DNA from: an uncultured Mollicutes bacterium
GTDB lineage: Bacteria > Bacillota_I > Bacilli_A > RFN20 > CAG-826
Reading direction: 5' to 3'
DNA: 31,237 nucleotides
Assembly (NCBI GenBank): GCA_900545015.1
Contig: UQXJ01000014.1
Span: forward strand, 1 to 31,237
Of the stretch, positions 22,911-31,224 are shown piece by piece. Both the position numbers and the translations under genes were made by a program. Position 1 is the first letter of the stretch, and every line of letters starts with the position of its first letter. The notes beneath the pieces are model-generated. The model had not been told where the DNA came from, made no database searches, and saw nothing but the letters and a program-made list of their open reading frames with translations.

Positions 22911-23996
22911 TTATTTTCTTGATATGTATGTTTTAGAAAGCGTGTCGATAAGACTGCTTTCTTTTTTTGAAAAGAAAATGAATATGATATTTATAAATAG
23001 AACAATTAAAGAAAAAAGTAGGAAAGTTAAAGCATTAATTGATCCAATAAAAATATTCATAAAAGGCATCGAAGAAGCAAATAAGAAGCCAATTGAAAAC
23101 GAAGCTAAAATTGAATAAAACCCAAAATGCATTGCAAAATTTAAAATTCCTCTAAGTAAAACATTTAGTTTTGAAGCTTTTTCGTTTCCTTCTGATTCGA
23201 GCGATAGTTTTGTTATTATCATCCCTAGTGTTCTATTATTTTTTTCGATTAATGGGAAAATTAAATAAGTGATTAATAGCGCAACTACATAAGAAATAAT
23301 GCTTGGATAAGAATACATAGAAGATAATTCTTTTTGTAAGCTTTTATAATTTTCTAGTTTCTCACTATAAATTTTTGAAGTAGCTAAATCTGCTCTTGCC
23401 GAGTTTAGAGTTTTTAAAAACCAATCACTTAAATTTCCATAAGCTTTCGTCGTTTGATCAATGATGTTTCCTTTATAAAATTCTTCTAAGTATTTTTTAA
23501 AGTTGTCACTTTCTTTAATTACACCAACTAAGGATAAATCTTTTTCACCTTTATCGTTTTTAGCAAAATCAAAACATTTTGATGTATTAGTTTCACTTAA
23601 ATTAGCAGGTAGGCCTAAAATATTTTGATTAAACCAACTAACGTCATAATGATTATCAAATAGATTATTTCGATATTCTAAAAAATAATAAGCGAAGTTA
23701 TCAACGTTATTATTTTTGGCTTCAAAATAGTATTTAGTATATTCATTAAGCGTTTTTTCTTCCTTATTATCGTTATATTCAATCAATTTAGCTTCTTCTA
23801 CTAAAGAATTCATTTCTTTTCTTAAAGCAATAACTGTTTCATTTTTTTGATCATAATTAAAATTTGATTTAGTGATTGGTAATCCTAAAGCAAAATATAA
23901 TAGTGCTCCAATTAAAATACTTAAAGCAAAGTCGATAAGCCAACTAAAAAACTTACGATCTTTTTTGGCGACTATTTTTAAATTTCTTTCTTCCAT
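22911..23996 (-). CDS. RDD-like membrane protein with a large inserted loop
   Basis: 361 residues from ATG 23996. GAGG lies 6 nt upstream, so this start is preferred to an in-frame TTG at 24014. The first helix, 'FFSWLIDFALSILIGALLY', has the R/K...D arrangement of RDD proteins. The later segment 'NNRTLGMIITKLSLES' followed by 'LNVLLRGILNF' matches the TxGxxxxxLxVV...LLR pattern. Between the first and second helices is about 180 residues of polar, Asn/Tyr-rich sequence, probably extracellular; typical RDD proteins have only a short loop there. Three more helices follow. It is the last gene of the glycan operon, starting 1 bp after the esterase stop. RDD proteins have been linked to transport, but no substrate can be inferred. 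Confidence 0.7.
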   Translation of the reverse strand: MEERNLKIVAKKDRKFFSWLIDFALSILIGALLYFALGLPITKSNFNYDQKNETVIALRKEMNSLVEEAKLIEYNDNKEEKTLNEYTKYYFEAKNNNVDNFAYYFLEYRNNLFDNHYDVSWFNQNILGLPANLSETNTSKCFDFAKNDKGEKDLSLVGVIKESDNFKKYLEEFYKGNIIDQTTKAYGNLSDWFLKTLNSARADLATSKIYSEKLENYKSLQKELSSMYSYPSIISYVVALLITYLIFPLIEKNNRTLGMIITKLSLESEGNEKASKLNVLLRGILNFAMHFGFYSILASFSIGFLFASSMPFMNIFIGSINALTFLLFSLIVLFINIIFIFFSKKESSLIDTLSKTYISRK

Positions 23997-23997
23997 T

Positions 23998-24837
23998 TTA
24001 TTCCTCAATAACAATCTTATTATGTTTTAACCAAATTATAAATAGGTCAAACCACTTAGAGTTTGTTTTTGAAAACTCATCCATATATTCTAAGTTATAT
24101 ACACTAATATTTCCTAAAGACAATCCATGCTCTCCATGCTCAAAAATATGAACTTCAAAAGGTATACCCTTTTCTTTATACGCAGATATTAGCGAAATAG
24201 TATTTTTAATTGGCACTACACTATCCTCAACTGTTGAAAAAATAAATGCTCTAGGATTATTTTTATTAATCAGCTTAGGTAAAGAAAGATCAGATTGAAT
24301 TCTTAACTTTTCGTTCTTAAATAAATTTATAAAAGACTGTTCACGTGGTTCATCATATTGATTTACAACTGGATAGCCATAGGCAGAATAAGCAATTTTA
24401 GGAACATTTAATTTATATTCTTCTATAAATTCCTCTTTTAAATAACTTGAAGATAATAGGCCATTTAAATGACCTCCTGCACTAAATCCAATCAATCCAA
24501 GTTTACTAATATCAATATGGAGCTCTTCTTTATTTTTATTGATATAATCAAGTGCTAAATATCCTTCTAAAAGTTGAAGAGGGAATTTTGCATTTTTACC
24601 ACAACTATATTCAAGAACAAAAGAAGCAAAACCTTCACTTAAAAATTTTAATGCAACAGGTTCTTTTTCCCTAAATGAGGTAAATTCATAATCACCTCCA
24701 GGGATAATTAAAAGTGGAAGAAATTTTCTATTTAAATTTACCTCATAGTTTAAATCTTCCTCGTAAATATAAAGATTACATCCCGCTTCAATGTTTAAAT
24801 GATATTCTTTAATCAAATCAATTTTCTTATAAATCAT
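23998..24837 (-). CDS. Alpha/beta hydrolase, carbohydrate-esterase-like
   Basis: 279 residues, no signal peptide. 'LLIIPGGDYEFTS' supplies the oxyanion region, GFSAGGH has the nucleophile Ser119, 'STVEDSVVP' has Asp205, and 'HGEHGLSLG' has His237, so the triad is complete. The GxSAGGH elbow and the final HGxHG pattern are typical of acetylxylan-esterase-like and related BD-FAE type proteins. In this operon it most likely removes acetyl or other acyl groups from imported oligosaccharides before the glycosidases act; this is inference. The start codon overlaps the stop of the GH31 gene (ATGA), and it is followed after 1 bp by the RDD gene. Confidence 0.85.
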   Translation of the reverse strand: MIYKKIDLIKEYHLNIEAGCNLYIYEEDLNYEVNLNRKFLPLLIIPGGDYEFTSFREKEPVALKFLSEGFASFVLEYSCGKNAKFPLQLLEGYLALDYINKNKEELHIDISKLGLIGFSAGGHLNGLLSSSYLKEEFIEEYKLNVPKIAYSAYGYPVVNQYDEPREQSFINLFKNEKLRIQSDLSLPKLINKNNPRAFIFSTVEDSVVPIKNTISLISAYKEKGIPFEVHIFEHGEHGLSLGNISVYNLEYMDEFSKTNSKWFDLFIIWLKHNKIVIEE

Positions 24838-26351
24838 AATTTTACTCTCTTAAAAATAGGCATATCACCTCGTTCAACTTCGAATTGATATTCACCTTCA
24901 TTATAAATTACCCCATCACGAGCTTGCCATTTTCCTTTTGGAAGAATTACTTTTCTTGATGATTCTTTACTAACAATCGGAGCTACAAGAATATCTTCAC
25001 CTAGCATAAATTCATCCATTACTTTGGCGTATTTATCCTCTCCATAATTAAAAAGTAAACTTCTAATAATTGGGAGACCATCAATACTAGCTTTTTTTAC
25101 TAGTTCAACAATTAGACTACTATATTCTAAATGAAGATCCACATATTTTTTTACGATTTTATTATTTTCTTCATCCAAGACTTTAAATGGTAATAAAGAA
25201 AACTGCATCATTGGCAATAATGAACTGATCTCTGCATAGCGCACATATAAATTTTGATCTAATTTAAATCCACTTACTTCAAAATCACTAATCATCCCTC
25301 CTCCAATCATATCAGGACATAGATATGGATAGCCACATAAGCCCATCGCAATAGAATTAGGAATAAGGGTATTAATTCCATCAACATCATAACTATGATT
25401 CTTATCTCTTAAACGTTGAGCAACCCCTTTTAATGAGTTATTAAAAGATGCTCTTAATTCATTAAAGTCGAATCTTTCACCAATGGTTTCTAAGTAATGA
25501 GCTTGAAAAGATTTTTGTTCACCTGTCGAATAAACAAAATCATCTGAATAATATTCTGGATCGCCAGCATCAATCTTAAATCCATCAATGCCATATTCAT
25601 TTTGCAATTTTTTTAAAACATTATAAAAATATTCTCTTACTTCAGGTTTAGTTAAATCTAATACAGCTGAAAAGCCATTCCACCAATATGAAATAGCATC
25701 TAGCCCGTTTTTATTTTTGACAAGATAGCCTTTTAAAGATAACTCTCGATATGTAGGAGAATCCGGACTGACGAAAGGACAAAGCCATAACATAACTTTA
25801 AAGTTCAAGTTATGTAAATAATCAATAAGTTCTTTAGGGTTAGGAAATTTTACGCGGTCAAACTCCCATTCTCCATAATCTTTGCTCCAGCAATCATCAA
25901 TCATCAAGACACCGCTTGGATACCCATTATTAATAATTTCTTCAGCATATTTTTTTACTTTTTCTTGGCTAACATCTCTTCCAAATTCAATCCAAGTATT
26001 ATATTGAGGATATCTAAACATATCTAAATTTGGATGTTTATGATCTTGAGTAAAAAAATCATTTTTTAAATCAATGTAAGCACCTTCTAAAGTTTTCTCA
26101 TTTCCTTTTGATGCTTTAATTTCAAAGTCACTTTCGATTATTAAAGACCCATCTTTTATTTCAAATTTAAAAGGTTCTTTAGAATAAAAATAATTGCCTT
26201 TGCTTGTTAAAAGGGCTGAAATTGCTTGGTTTCCACTATGCCAAACTCTTAAGTCTCTTGAAAAACCATCTTTATATGGCATCTTTATTCCATCATTAAC
26301 ACATCCACCAAAAACAAATTCATTTTCTTCTAATTTATATTTATTAACCAT
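24834..26351 (-). CDS. Glycoside hydrolase family 31 (alpha-glycosidase)
   Basis: 505 residues from ATG 26351. AAGGAG sits 7 nt upstream, so this start is preferred to an ATG 24 bp earlier. A short N-terminal beta region leads to the TIM barrel, with 'VLMIDDCWSKDYGEWEFD', 'KVMLWLCPFVSPDSP' and the catalytic nucleophile Asp261 in 'GFKIDAGDPE'. A likely acid/base Asp lies in 'SYDVDGINTLIPN', followed by 'CPDMIGGG'. A short beta domain ends the protein. It is smaller than classic alpha-glucosidases (650-800 residues) and resembles the compact MYORG/sulfoquinovosidase-like branches. The linkage could be alpha-glucoside, alpha-xyloside or alpha-galactoside; the sequence does not decide. No signal peptide, so intracellular. 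It starts 1 bp after the GH3 stop codon. Confidence 0.88.
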   Translation of the reverse strand: MVNKYKLEENEFVFGGCVNDGIKMPYKDGFSRDLRVWHSGNQAISALLTSKGNYFYSKEPFKFEIKDGSLIIESDFEIKASKGNEKTLEGAYIDLKNDFFTQDHKHPNLDMFRYPQYNTWIEFGRDVSQEKVKKYAEEIINNGYPSGVLMIDDCWSKDYGEWEFDRVKFPNPKELIDYLHNLNFKVMLWLCPFVSPDSPTYRELSLKGYLVKNKNGLDAISYWWNGFSAVLDLTKPEVREYFYNVLKKLQNEYGIDGFKIDAGDPEYYSDDFVYSTGEQKSFQAHYLETIGERFDFNELRASFNNSLKGVAQRLRDKNHSYDVDGINTLIPNSIAMGLCGYPYLCPDMIGGGMISDFEVSGFKLDQNLYVRYAEISSLLPMMQFSLLPFKVLDEENNKIVKKYVDLHLEYSSLIVELVKKASIDGLPIIRSLLFNYGEDKYAKVMDEFMLGEDILVAPIVSKESSRKVILPKGKWQARDGVIYNEGEYQFEVERGDMPIFKRVKL

Positions 26352-26352
26352 G

Positions 26353-28347
26353 TTATCTCCTTGAAAAAAGGTCATCGCCTTGAATAAATATTTTATCTTT
26401 TAGTCTAATATCTCTAGAAGAACTACCAATTCTAATCTCGTAATATCCGCTCTCTAAATAAAAATCATCAATATTTGTTGAATAATACTTAAATTTGTCC
26501 ATCGGGATTACAAAAGTAATTACTTTTTCTTCCTTTGACTTAAATAAAATTTTCTTAAAAGAAACTAGCTCATTTTCTGGCACTAGTACCGCTCTTCTAT
26601 TATTTGAAACATAAACTTGGACTATCTCTTTTGCCTCAATATCAGAATTATTTCTAACTCTAACTTCAATAGAAACTGAATCTTTATTTTTAGTTATTTT
26701 CATTTCTTTATAATCAAAAGTTGCATAGCTTAGGCCATAGCCAAAAGGATAAAGAACATCTTTCTTTAAAGTATCATAATATCTATATCCAACTAAATTT
26801 TTTTCTTTATAATCTTCAACAAATCCATTTCCTAATTCTAGACCTGTAGGAGTGTCAAGCAAAGAAAGAGGGAATGTTTCACTTAATTTGCCACTTGGAG
26901 AAACTTTACCAGCAAGAATTTTTGCTAAGCCATCATTTACTCCTTCCCCTAAAACAGGGACATAAACAATAGCTTTGACTAATGGTTCAATATCCTTTAA
27001 ATCTAGAGGCCCACCAGAATAAACAACTAAAATTACATTCTTATTTTGGTTAGAAATTAATTCTATAAGTCTAATTAATCCTTTATGTAATGAAATAGAA
27101 TATTTGTCTGTTTCCTCTTTCTCTTCTAAGTCAGTTGTTCCAACTGTCAATATAACTTTATCTGAAAAATATGCTCGTTCTGCAGCGCTTTTTAATCCCA
27201 TTGGAGTAATTAAATTGTATCTAAAAATATATCCATCTTCATAAAAATATTCATTATTAGGAAGTTCTTGTTGAAGTTTTTCAAGTAATGAAAAATTCTT
27301 ATATTTAGTATTAATCCTACTACTTCCTTTTCCGCTAAATAAAGGATTTTTAGCCATATTACCAATTACAGCAATCTTTTGAAAATTGTCACTTAAAGGT
27401 AAGATGTTATCTTCATTTTTAAGTAATGTAATTGCTTCCGAAGCTACTTCTACGCAAAGATCATGACGAGCTTTTTCATCAAATTTAATAATTCTTTTGA
27501 ATTTATTATCTTCGATACGTTTACTAAGATTTAATATGTTTTGAACACTAAAATTTAAGTCTTCTTCTTTAATAATTCCTGACTTTAAACCTTCTTTTAA
27601 TTGATCCTCATAAAACGAATGATAAGGAAAAGCAATATCAATAGTTGCTTTTAATGATTTTACGCGATCTCTTACCGCTCCCCAATCTGAAATTATTGTT
27701 CCTTTATAGCCAAAAACTTCTCTTGCATAATGATTAAGTAATTTTTTATTTTCACTAGCATATACACCATTCACTAAATTATAAGAACACATTATCGTAT
27801 ATGGATTCGCTTCTTTAATTACATCTTCAAAAGGCTTAAGATAAATCTCTCTTAACGTTCTTTCATCAACTTCACTACTTTGATTAAATCTATCAAATTC
27901 TCTATTGTTCAAAGCAAAATGTTTCAAAGATGTTCCGATGCCTAAATCTTGAATACCGTTTATATAAGCGATCGCACATCTTGAAGTTAAATAAGGATCT
28001 TCACTAAAATATTCAAAATTTCTTCCACAGAGTGGTGTTCTTTTAATATTTACACCTGGAGCTAAAACAATATCGACATCTTTTTCAATTGCTTCACTAG
28101 CAATTGCTTCACCAACTTTTTTAATTAGTTCTTCATTATAAGTCATTGACAAAGCTTGTAATGATGGGAAAGCTGTCGCATCAAAAGAATATTGGATGCC
28201 ATCAACTTCTTTATATACTTTTCTAATACCATGAGGACCATCACAGAAAAAATATGATGGAACTACTCCTTTTATTTCATGAGTTGACCAAGTATCTTTA
28301 GAAGTGAGTAATTTGATTTTATCCTCTAAACTAATTTCCTTTTCCAT
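26353..28347 (-). CDS. Glycoside hydrolase family 3 beta-glycosidase
   Basis: 664 residues. The N-terminal barrel has 'FCDGPHGIR', 'GRNFEYFSEDPYLTS', 'KHFALNNRE' and the nucleophile Asp221 in 'TIISDWGAV'. The second alpha/beta domain (about 310-510) includes 'ITLLKNEDNILPLS', and a fibronectin-III-like domain (about 570-655) closes the protein. This is the usual GH3 layout, somewhat compact. The family includes beta-glucosidases, beta-xylosidases and others; the sequence alone does not fix the sugar. No signal peptide. The start is supported by GAGGAG about 10 nt before ATG 28347 and overlaps the end of the GH37-like gene by 17 bp. The GH31 gene follows after 1 bp. Confidence 0.93.
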   Translation of the reverse strand: MEKEISLEDKIKLLTSKDTWSTHEIKGVVPSYFFCDGPHGIRKVYKEVDGIQYSFDATAFPSLQALSMTYNEELIKKVGEAIASEAIEKDVDIVLAPGVNIKRTPLCGRNFEYFSEDPYLTSRCAIAYINGIQDLGIGTSLKHFALNNREFDRFNQSSEVDERTLREIYLKPFEDVIKEANPYTIMCSYNLVNGVYASENKKLLNHYAREVFGYKGTIISDWGAVRDRVKSLKATIDIAFPYHSFYEDQLKEGLKSGIIKEEDLNFSVQNILNLSKRIEDNKFKRIIKFDEKARHDLCVEVASEAITLLKNEDNILPLSDNFQKIAVIGNMAKNPLFSGKGSSRINTKYKNFSLLEKLQQELPNNEYFYEDGYIFRYNLITPMGLKSAAERAYFSDKVILTVGTTDLEEKEETDKYSISLHKGLIRLIELISNQNKNVILVVYSGGPLDLKDIEPLVKAIVYVPVLGEGVNDGLAKILAGKVSPSGKLSETFPLSLLDTPTGLELGNGFVEDYKEKNLVGYRYYDTLKKDVLYPFGYGLSYATFDYKEMKITKNKDSVSIEVRVRNNSDIEAKEIVQVYVSNNRRAVLVPENELVSFKKILFKSKEEKVITFVIPMDKFKYYSTNIDDFYLESGYYEIRIGSSSRDIRLKDKIFIQGDDLFSRR

Positions 28348-29530
28348 GTCTTAAATACTCCTCTAATAATACATAAGTTCCAGCGGTCCAACCTAGCATT
28401 TCAGTTTCTTGATATTCGTTTACTTTCGATTTTGAGCCACATACGGCATCATATTTTTCCCATAATGCGTTGTTTTTTCCATATTCCTTCTCAATCAGCA
28501 AGACATAATATGTAGCGATTTTAGTAGCAGAATCAAAATCTTTAATATTTATAGCCGCCATAAAAGCAAAAGTAACTAATGGAGCCCAAATATTTGGATA
28601 TGCCCATTGATATCTATTTTCCGATTTATAAGGCACAGTGGCTGCAATGCCATATTCAAAATTTAATAATTTATAATTCTTTCTAAAACGTTCAAGGTTA
28701 TCATCAATTCCTAAAGCAAAAACCAAAAACGAAGCACACGACACTGCCGAAGAATATTTATTATTGACTACATCAAAATCATAATAAATATCATCCTTAA
28801 TCATTTTAGTTAAAATGAAATTTTTTATTTTATCAGCGATAAATAAATATTTATCTTCTTTTATATTAAGTAAAGTATTAAATTTATCGATAATCATGGC
28901 ATTTTTATACATTATTGAATTTAGATCAATAGGTGCAAAATCTAACGCACGATGATTAAATCTAGGAGAAAAATCCCACCCAGATTCACATTCAGCTAAA
29001 GCGTTATCGCCGATTTCTAAATCGCTTCTATTCTCATCAGAAAGAAGTACTCTTTTTTTAAATTCGCTAGCGAATTCAGTCTTAAATTCATCTGTTGCGT
29101 TGTTTCCGTAATGAAACATACCATTTTTAAAAGTTCTTTTTTCTAGCCAGAAATCGAATTCCATTTTCATTGAAGGCAATATACTTTGAACAAATTCTAA
29201 ATCTTTCGTCTTCTCAAAAAAATCATCACACATCATAGAAAATAAAGGGACTTGACTTCTATTTAATAACCCATAATTAGCACTATTTGGCATATATCCA
29301 TATTTTTTAATTAAAAAACTCATATCTAAAATATTGTTTTTTGCTAATTCAATATAGTTGTCAATTAATAAACCTTTATTAATAAAATATGTGTCCCAAT
29401 AAAATAAATCATCAAAAAGTCCCTTAACACAAGGGGCTGTATAAGGATAAGGCATTTTAATTTGTTCCTTTTTCAAGGAATTTCTAACTGAATTTTGATA
29501 GTTCTCTTTTATATATTCTCTTAGATTCAT
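28331..29530 (-). CDS. GH37 trehalase-like glycoside hydrolase
   Basis: 399 residues, an (alpha/alpha)6-barrel type enzyme. Near the start 'PYPYTAPCVKGLFDDLFYWDTYF' mirrors the trehalase signature (PGGRFxExYxWDxYW), followed by 'GYMPNSANYGLLNRSQVP' (trehalase: G-IPNG-R-YY--RSQPP). 'ESGWDFSPRF' holds the likely acid Asp186, 'QWAYPNIWAPLV' matches QWDYPNGWAP, and 'NEYQETEMLGWTAG' holds the likely base Glu372. Classic trehalases are about 500-560 residues and secreted; this one is shorter and has no signal peptide. Several signature positions differ (Asn-Ser-Ala in place of Asn-Gly-Asn/Arg), so the substrate may be an alpha-glycoside other than trehalose. A hairpin lies just before its start codon. 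Confidence 0.8.
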   Translation of the reverse strand: MNLREYIKENYQNSVRNSLKKEQIKMPYPYTAPCVKGLFDDLFYWDTYFINKGLLIDNYIELAKNNILDMSFLIKKYGYMPNSANYGLLNRSQVPLFSMMCDDFFEKTKDLEFVQSILPSMKMEFDFWLEKRTFKNGMFHYGNNATDEFKTEFASEFKKRVLLSDENRSDLEIGDNALAECESGWDFSPRFNHRALDFAPIDLNSIMYKNAMIIDKFNTLLNIKEDKYLFIADKIKNFILTKMIKDDIYYDFDVVNNKYSSAVSCASFLVFALGIDDNLERFRKNYKLLNFEYGIAATVPYKSENRYQWAYPNIWAPLVTFAFMAAINIKDFDSATKIATYYVLLIEKEYGKNNALWEKYDAVCGSKSKVNEYQETEMLGWTAGTYVLLEEYLRHGKGN

Positions 29531-29540
29531 ATTCGTAATA

Positions 29541-29564
29541 AGGGGGCAGTAAGCCCCCTCTCCT
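29541..29564 (-). promoter_or_regulatory. Intercistronic hairpin between lipoprotein and GH37-like genes
   Basis: On the minus strand AGGAG (29564-29560) is followed by a hairpin, AGGGGGC-TTACT-GCCCCCT (29559-29541), then ten bases and ATG 29530. It is by far the most GC-rich short segment in the window. There is no T run after it, so it is a poor terminator, and no other Shine-Dalgarno precedes the ATG. It may protect the lipoprotein mRNA's 3' end and, when folded, bring AGGAG to about 10 nt from the start codon. Confidence 0.6.
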
Positions 29565-29573
29565 ATACTTTTA

Positions 29574-31175
29574 TTATTTTAAATTTAATTTTGTCAAAAC
29601 GATTTCAACATCTCCAGCTGTTCCTGAAGCACAGTTAGGGATAATAAGAAATTGTCCTGCGCCTTTTGAAAGATCAGCATTAATATCAATTGATTTATTA
29701 TAAGTTCCATTTTGGAATTCTTCAAAGATTTGAAGTTTTCCATCTTCTCCATCGAAGTCGCAGAATTCAAATCCAACTTTTGTCATTGTTCCTTTTATAA
29801 CGTTAAATGAAACTTCTAATTTTTTATAGCCTGCGTCTTTATTAAACGATAAGACGAAACTTGACCAATCTTCTTCATTATCAGCGCTTCTTTTCCATGA
29901 TAAATGATAGCCATCATCTTTTAATTCAGCAGCAAATGTTTTATTTGAAGACCATTGATTTAATCCAATTTTCCCTTTTTCACCAAATCCTTCACTGGCA
30001 TAGCCACTTTCAACTTGGCTTTTAATAGTAAATAATGTTTCTACCCATTCACTCTTTCCTGCAGAGTTACTTGTTCTTATTCTTGCTTTATATTCGCCTG
30101 GTACTTTTGAAAAATCTTCATCGGTTTTTGGAATAAATTGCATTTTCATTCCAGGAATATGTTCAATAGCGTTAAATCTAGTGTTTCTAACATCTAATTG
30201 TTGTTTAACAAATTCTTCGCCATCTTTTTTATAAAGTTCAAGTTCATAATTTGCTGCAGCCATATCTTTGTCAAATTTTAAATAACCGTTTTCCTCATCA
30301 TATTTAAAGTTAGCAACATCAGCTGGTTTTTGAGCTGTGCCTGCTTCAAAACTAACTTTATGGAATCTAAGTTTAACGTTTGAATCTGTTCCTTTAAATT
30401 TGTCTGAATCATCTTGTGGATTATTTAGTTCTAAGAAAACCGAACCCCCTCCACCGGCTCCTTGTTCTCCTGTTTTAAAATTTGTATCAGTAACATTAAT
30501 AGAAATTGTTGATTTTTCGTTTTTAACTAATGGTACTCTATAAAAGTTTTTGAAGTTTAATTCTCCACCAAATTCCATTAAATATGATGGTAAATCACCT
30601 TCTAATAATTCAGCTGTAATTTCAAATTTAGTAGCTGCTACACTTGTATCATAATAAAGAGCTAAAGATGCCCATTCACCCATTGTTTTTCTATTAAATG
30701 TGACATCAAAGTAGTCCTCGTTTGAAGTATCAACGGTGTAATCAGTGCCATTATTATAAGGATTGTTTTCCATTGCGTTGACATTAACAAAAACTTTTGA
30801 AGATGTATGGAATCCTTTTACTAAAACTTTTGTGGTTGCTTTATAGCCTCCATCAACACTTGTTGCGGTGATAGTTGCTTCACCAGGGTTAACGCCAGTT
30901 ACTACACCTTTATCATCGACAGTGGCAATGTTTACATCACTAGAAGTGTATGTGATACCCTTTTCATCTGCGTTTAAAGGTAAAACACCTGCCTTAATTT
31001 CAACGGTGAAATCGCATCCAACTTCGTAAGCTTCATTCTCAATTTTAACCCCAGTAACTTTGACTTTTTCAGCTTCTACTGGTGGCTTTTCAGTTGTTCC
31101 ACAACCAACTAATGCACTGCCGCCAACAAGGACGCTAGCAGCGAGTACGCATAAACCCTTAACTATTTTCTTCAT
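29574..31175 (-). CDS. Surface lipoprotein with Big2 domain and duplicated CBM-like modules
   Basis: 533 residues. The signal peptide ends in the lipobox ALVGC with Cys25. A bacterial Ig-like (Big2) domain spans about 38-120: 'VTGVKIENEAYEVGCDF', 'ITYTSSDVNIATVDDKGVVTG', 'GEATITATSVDGGY'. Two similar beta-rich modules follow, at about 125-275 and 395-533; both carry a 'WxSxxLxF/Y' strand, a 'KxEh...GxhxxhxhEF' pair and a terminal 'h-L-KhxF/L' strand. A fibronectin-III-like segment (about 278-385) sits between them. The layout suggests a carbohydrate-binding surface protein; this is inference, and no catalytic motif is seen. AGGATAATT precedes ATG 31175. It heads the glycan operon in this window, and its 5' leader contains a palindrome. 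Confidence 0.75.
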   Translation of the reverse strand: MKKIVKGLCVLAASVLVGGSALVGCGTTEKPPVEAEKVKVTGVKIENEAYEVGCDFTVEIKAGVLPLNADEKGITYTSSDVNIATVDDKGVVTGVNPGEATITATSVDGGYKATTKVLVKGFHTSSKVFVNVNAMENNPYNNGTDYTVDTSNEDYFDVTFNRKTMGEWASLALYYDTSVAATKFEITAELLEGDLPSYLMEFGGELNFKNFYRVPLVKNEKSTISINVTDTNFKTGEQGAGGGGSVFLELNNPQDDSDKFKGTDSNVKLRFHKVSFEAGTAQKPADVANFKYDEENGYLKFDKDMAAANYELELYKKDGEEFVKQQLDVRNTRFNAIEHIPGMKMQFIPKTDEDFSKVPGEYKARIRTSNSAGKSEWVETLFTIKSQVESGYASEGFGEKGKIGLNQWSSNKTFAAELKDDGYHLSWKRSADNEEDWSSFVLSFNKDAGYKKLEVSFNVIKGTMTKVGFEFCDFDGEDGKLQIFEEFQNGTYNKSIDINADLSKGAGQFLIIPNCASGTAGDVEIVLTKLNLK

Positions 31176-31187
31176 AATTATCCTTGT

Positions 31188-31224
31188 ATTCTAAATTTAT
31201 CTCAATTAATGAGGAATTTAGAAT
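31188..31224. promoter_or_regulatory. Palindrome in the leader of the lipoprotein gene
   Basis: Perfect 10-bp arms ATTCTAAATT (31188-31197) and AATTTAGAAT (31215-31224) surround a 17-nt centre that contains a CTCA/TGAG inner pair. It lies 13 bp upstream of ATG 31175, and a second GGAG-like box (complement of about 31226-31230) is on its far side. It could be an operator or an mRNA hairpin. Confidence 0.5.

Noticed and set aside
22905..22930. Terminator between the convergent DUF4375-like and RDD genes
   Set aside because: The stop codons abut (TAATTA) and no stem of useful length is visible; termination must lie inside the opposite genes or be factor-dependent.
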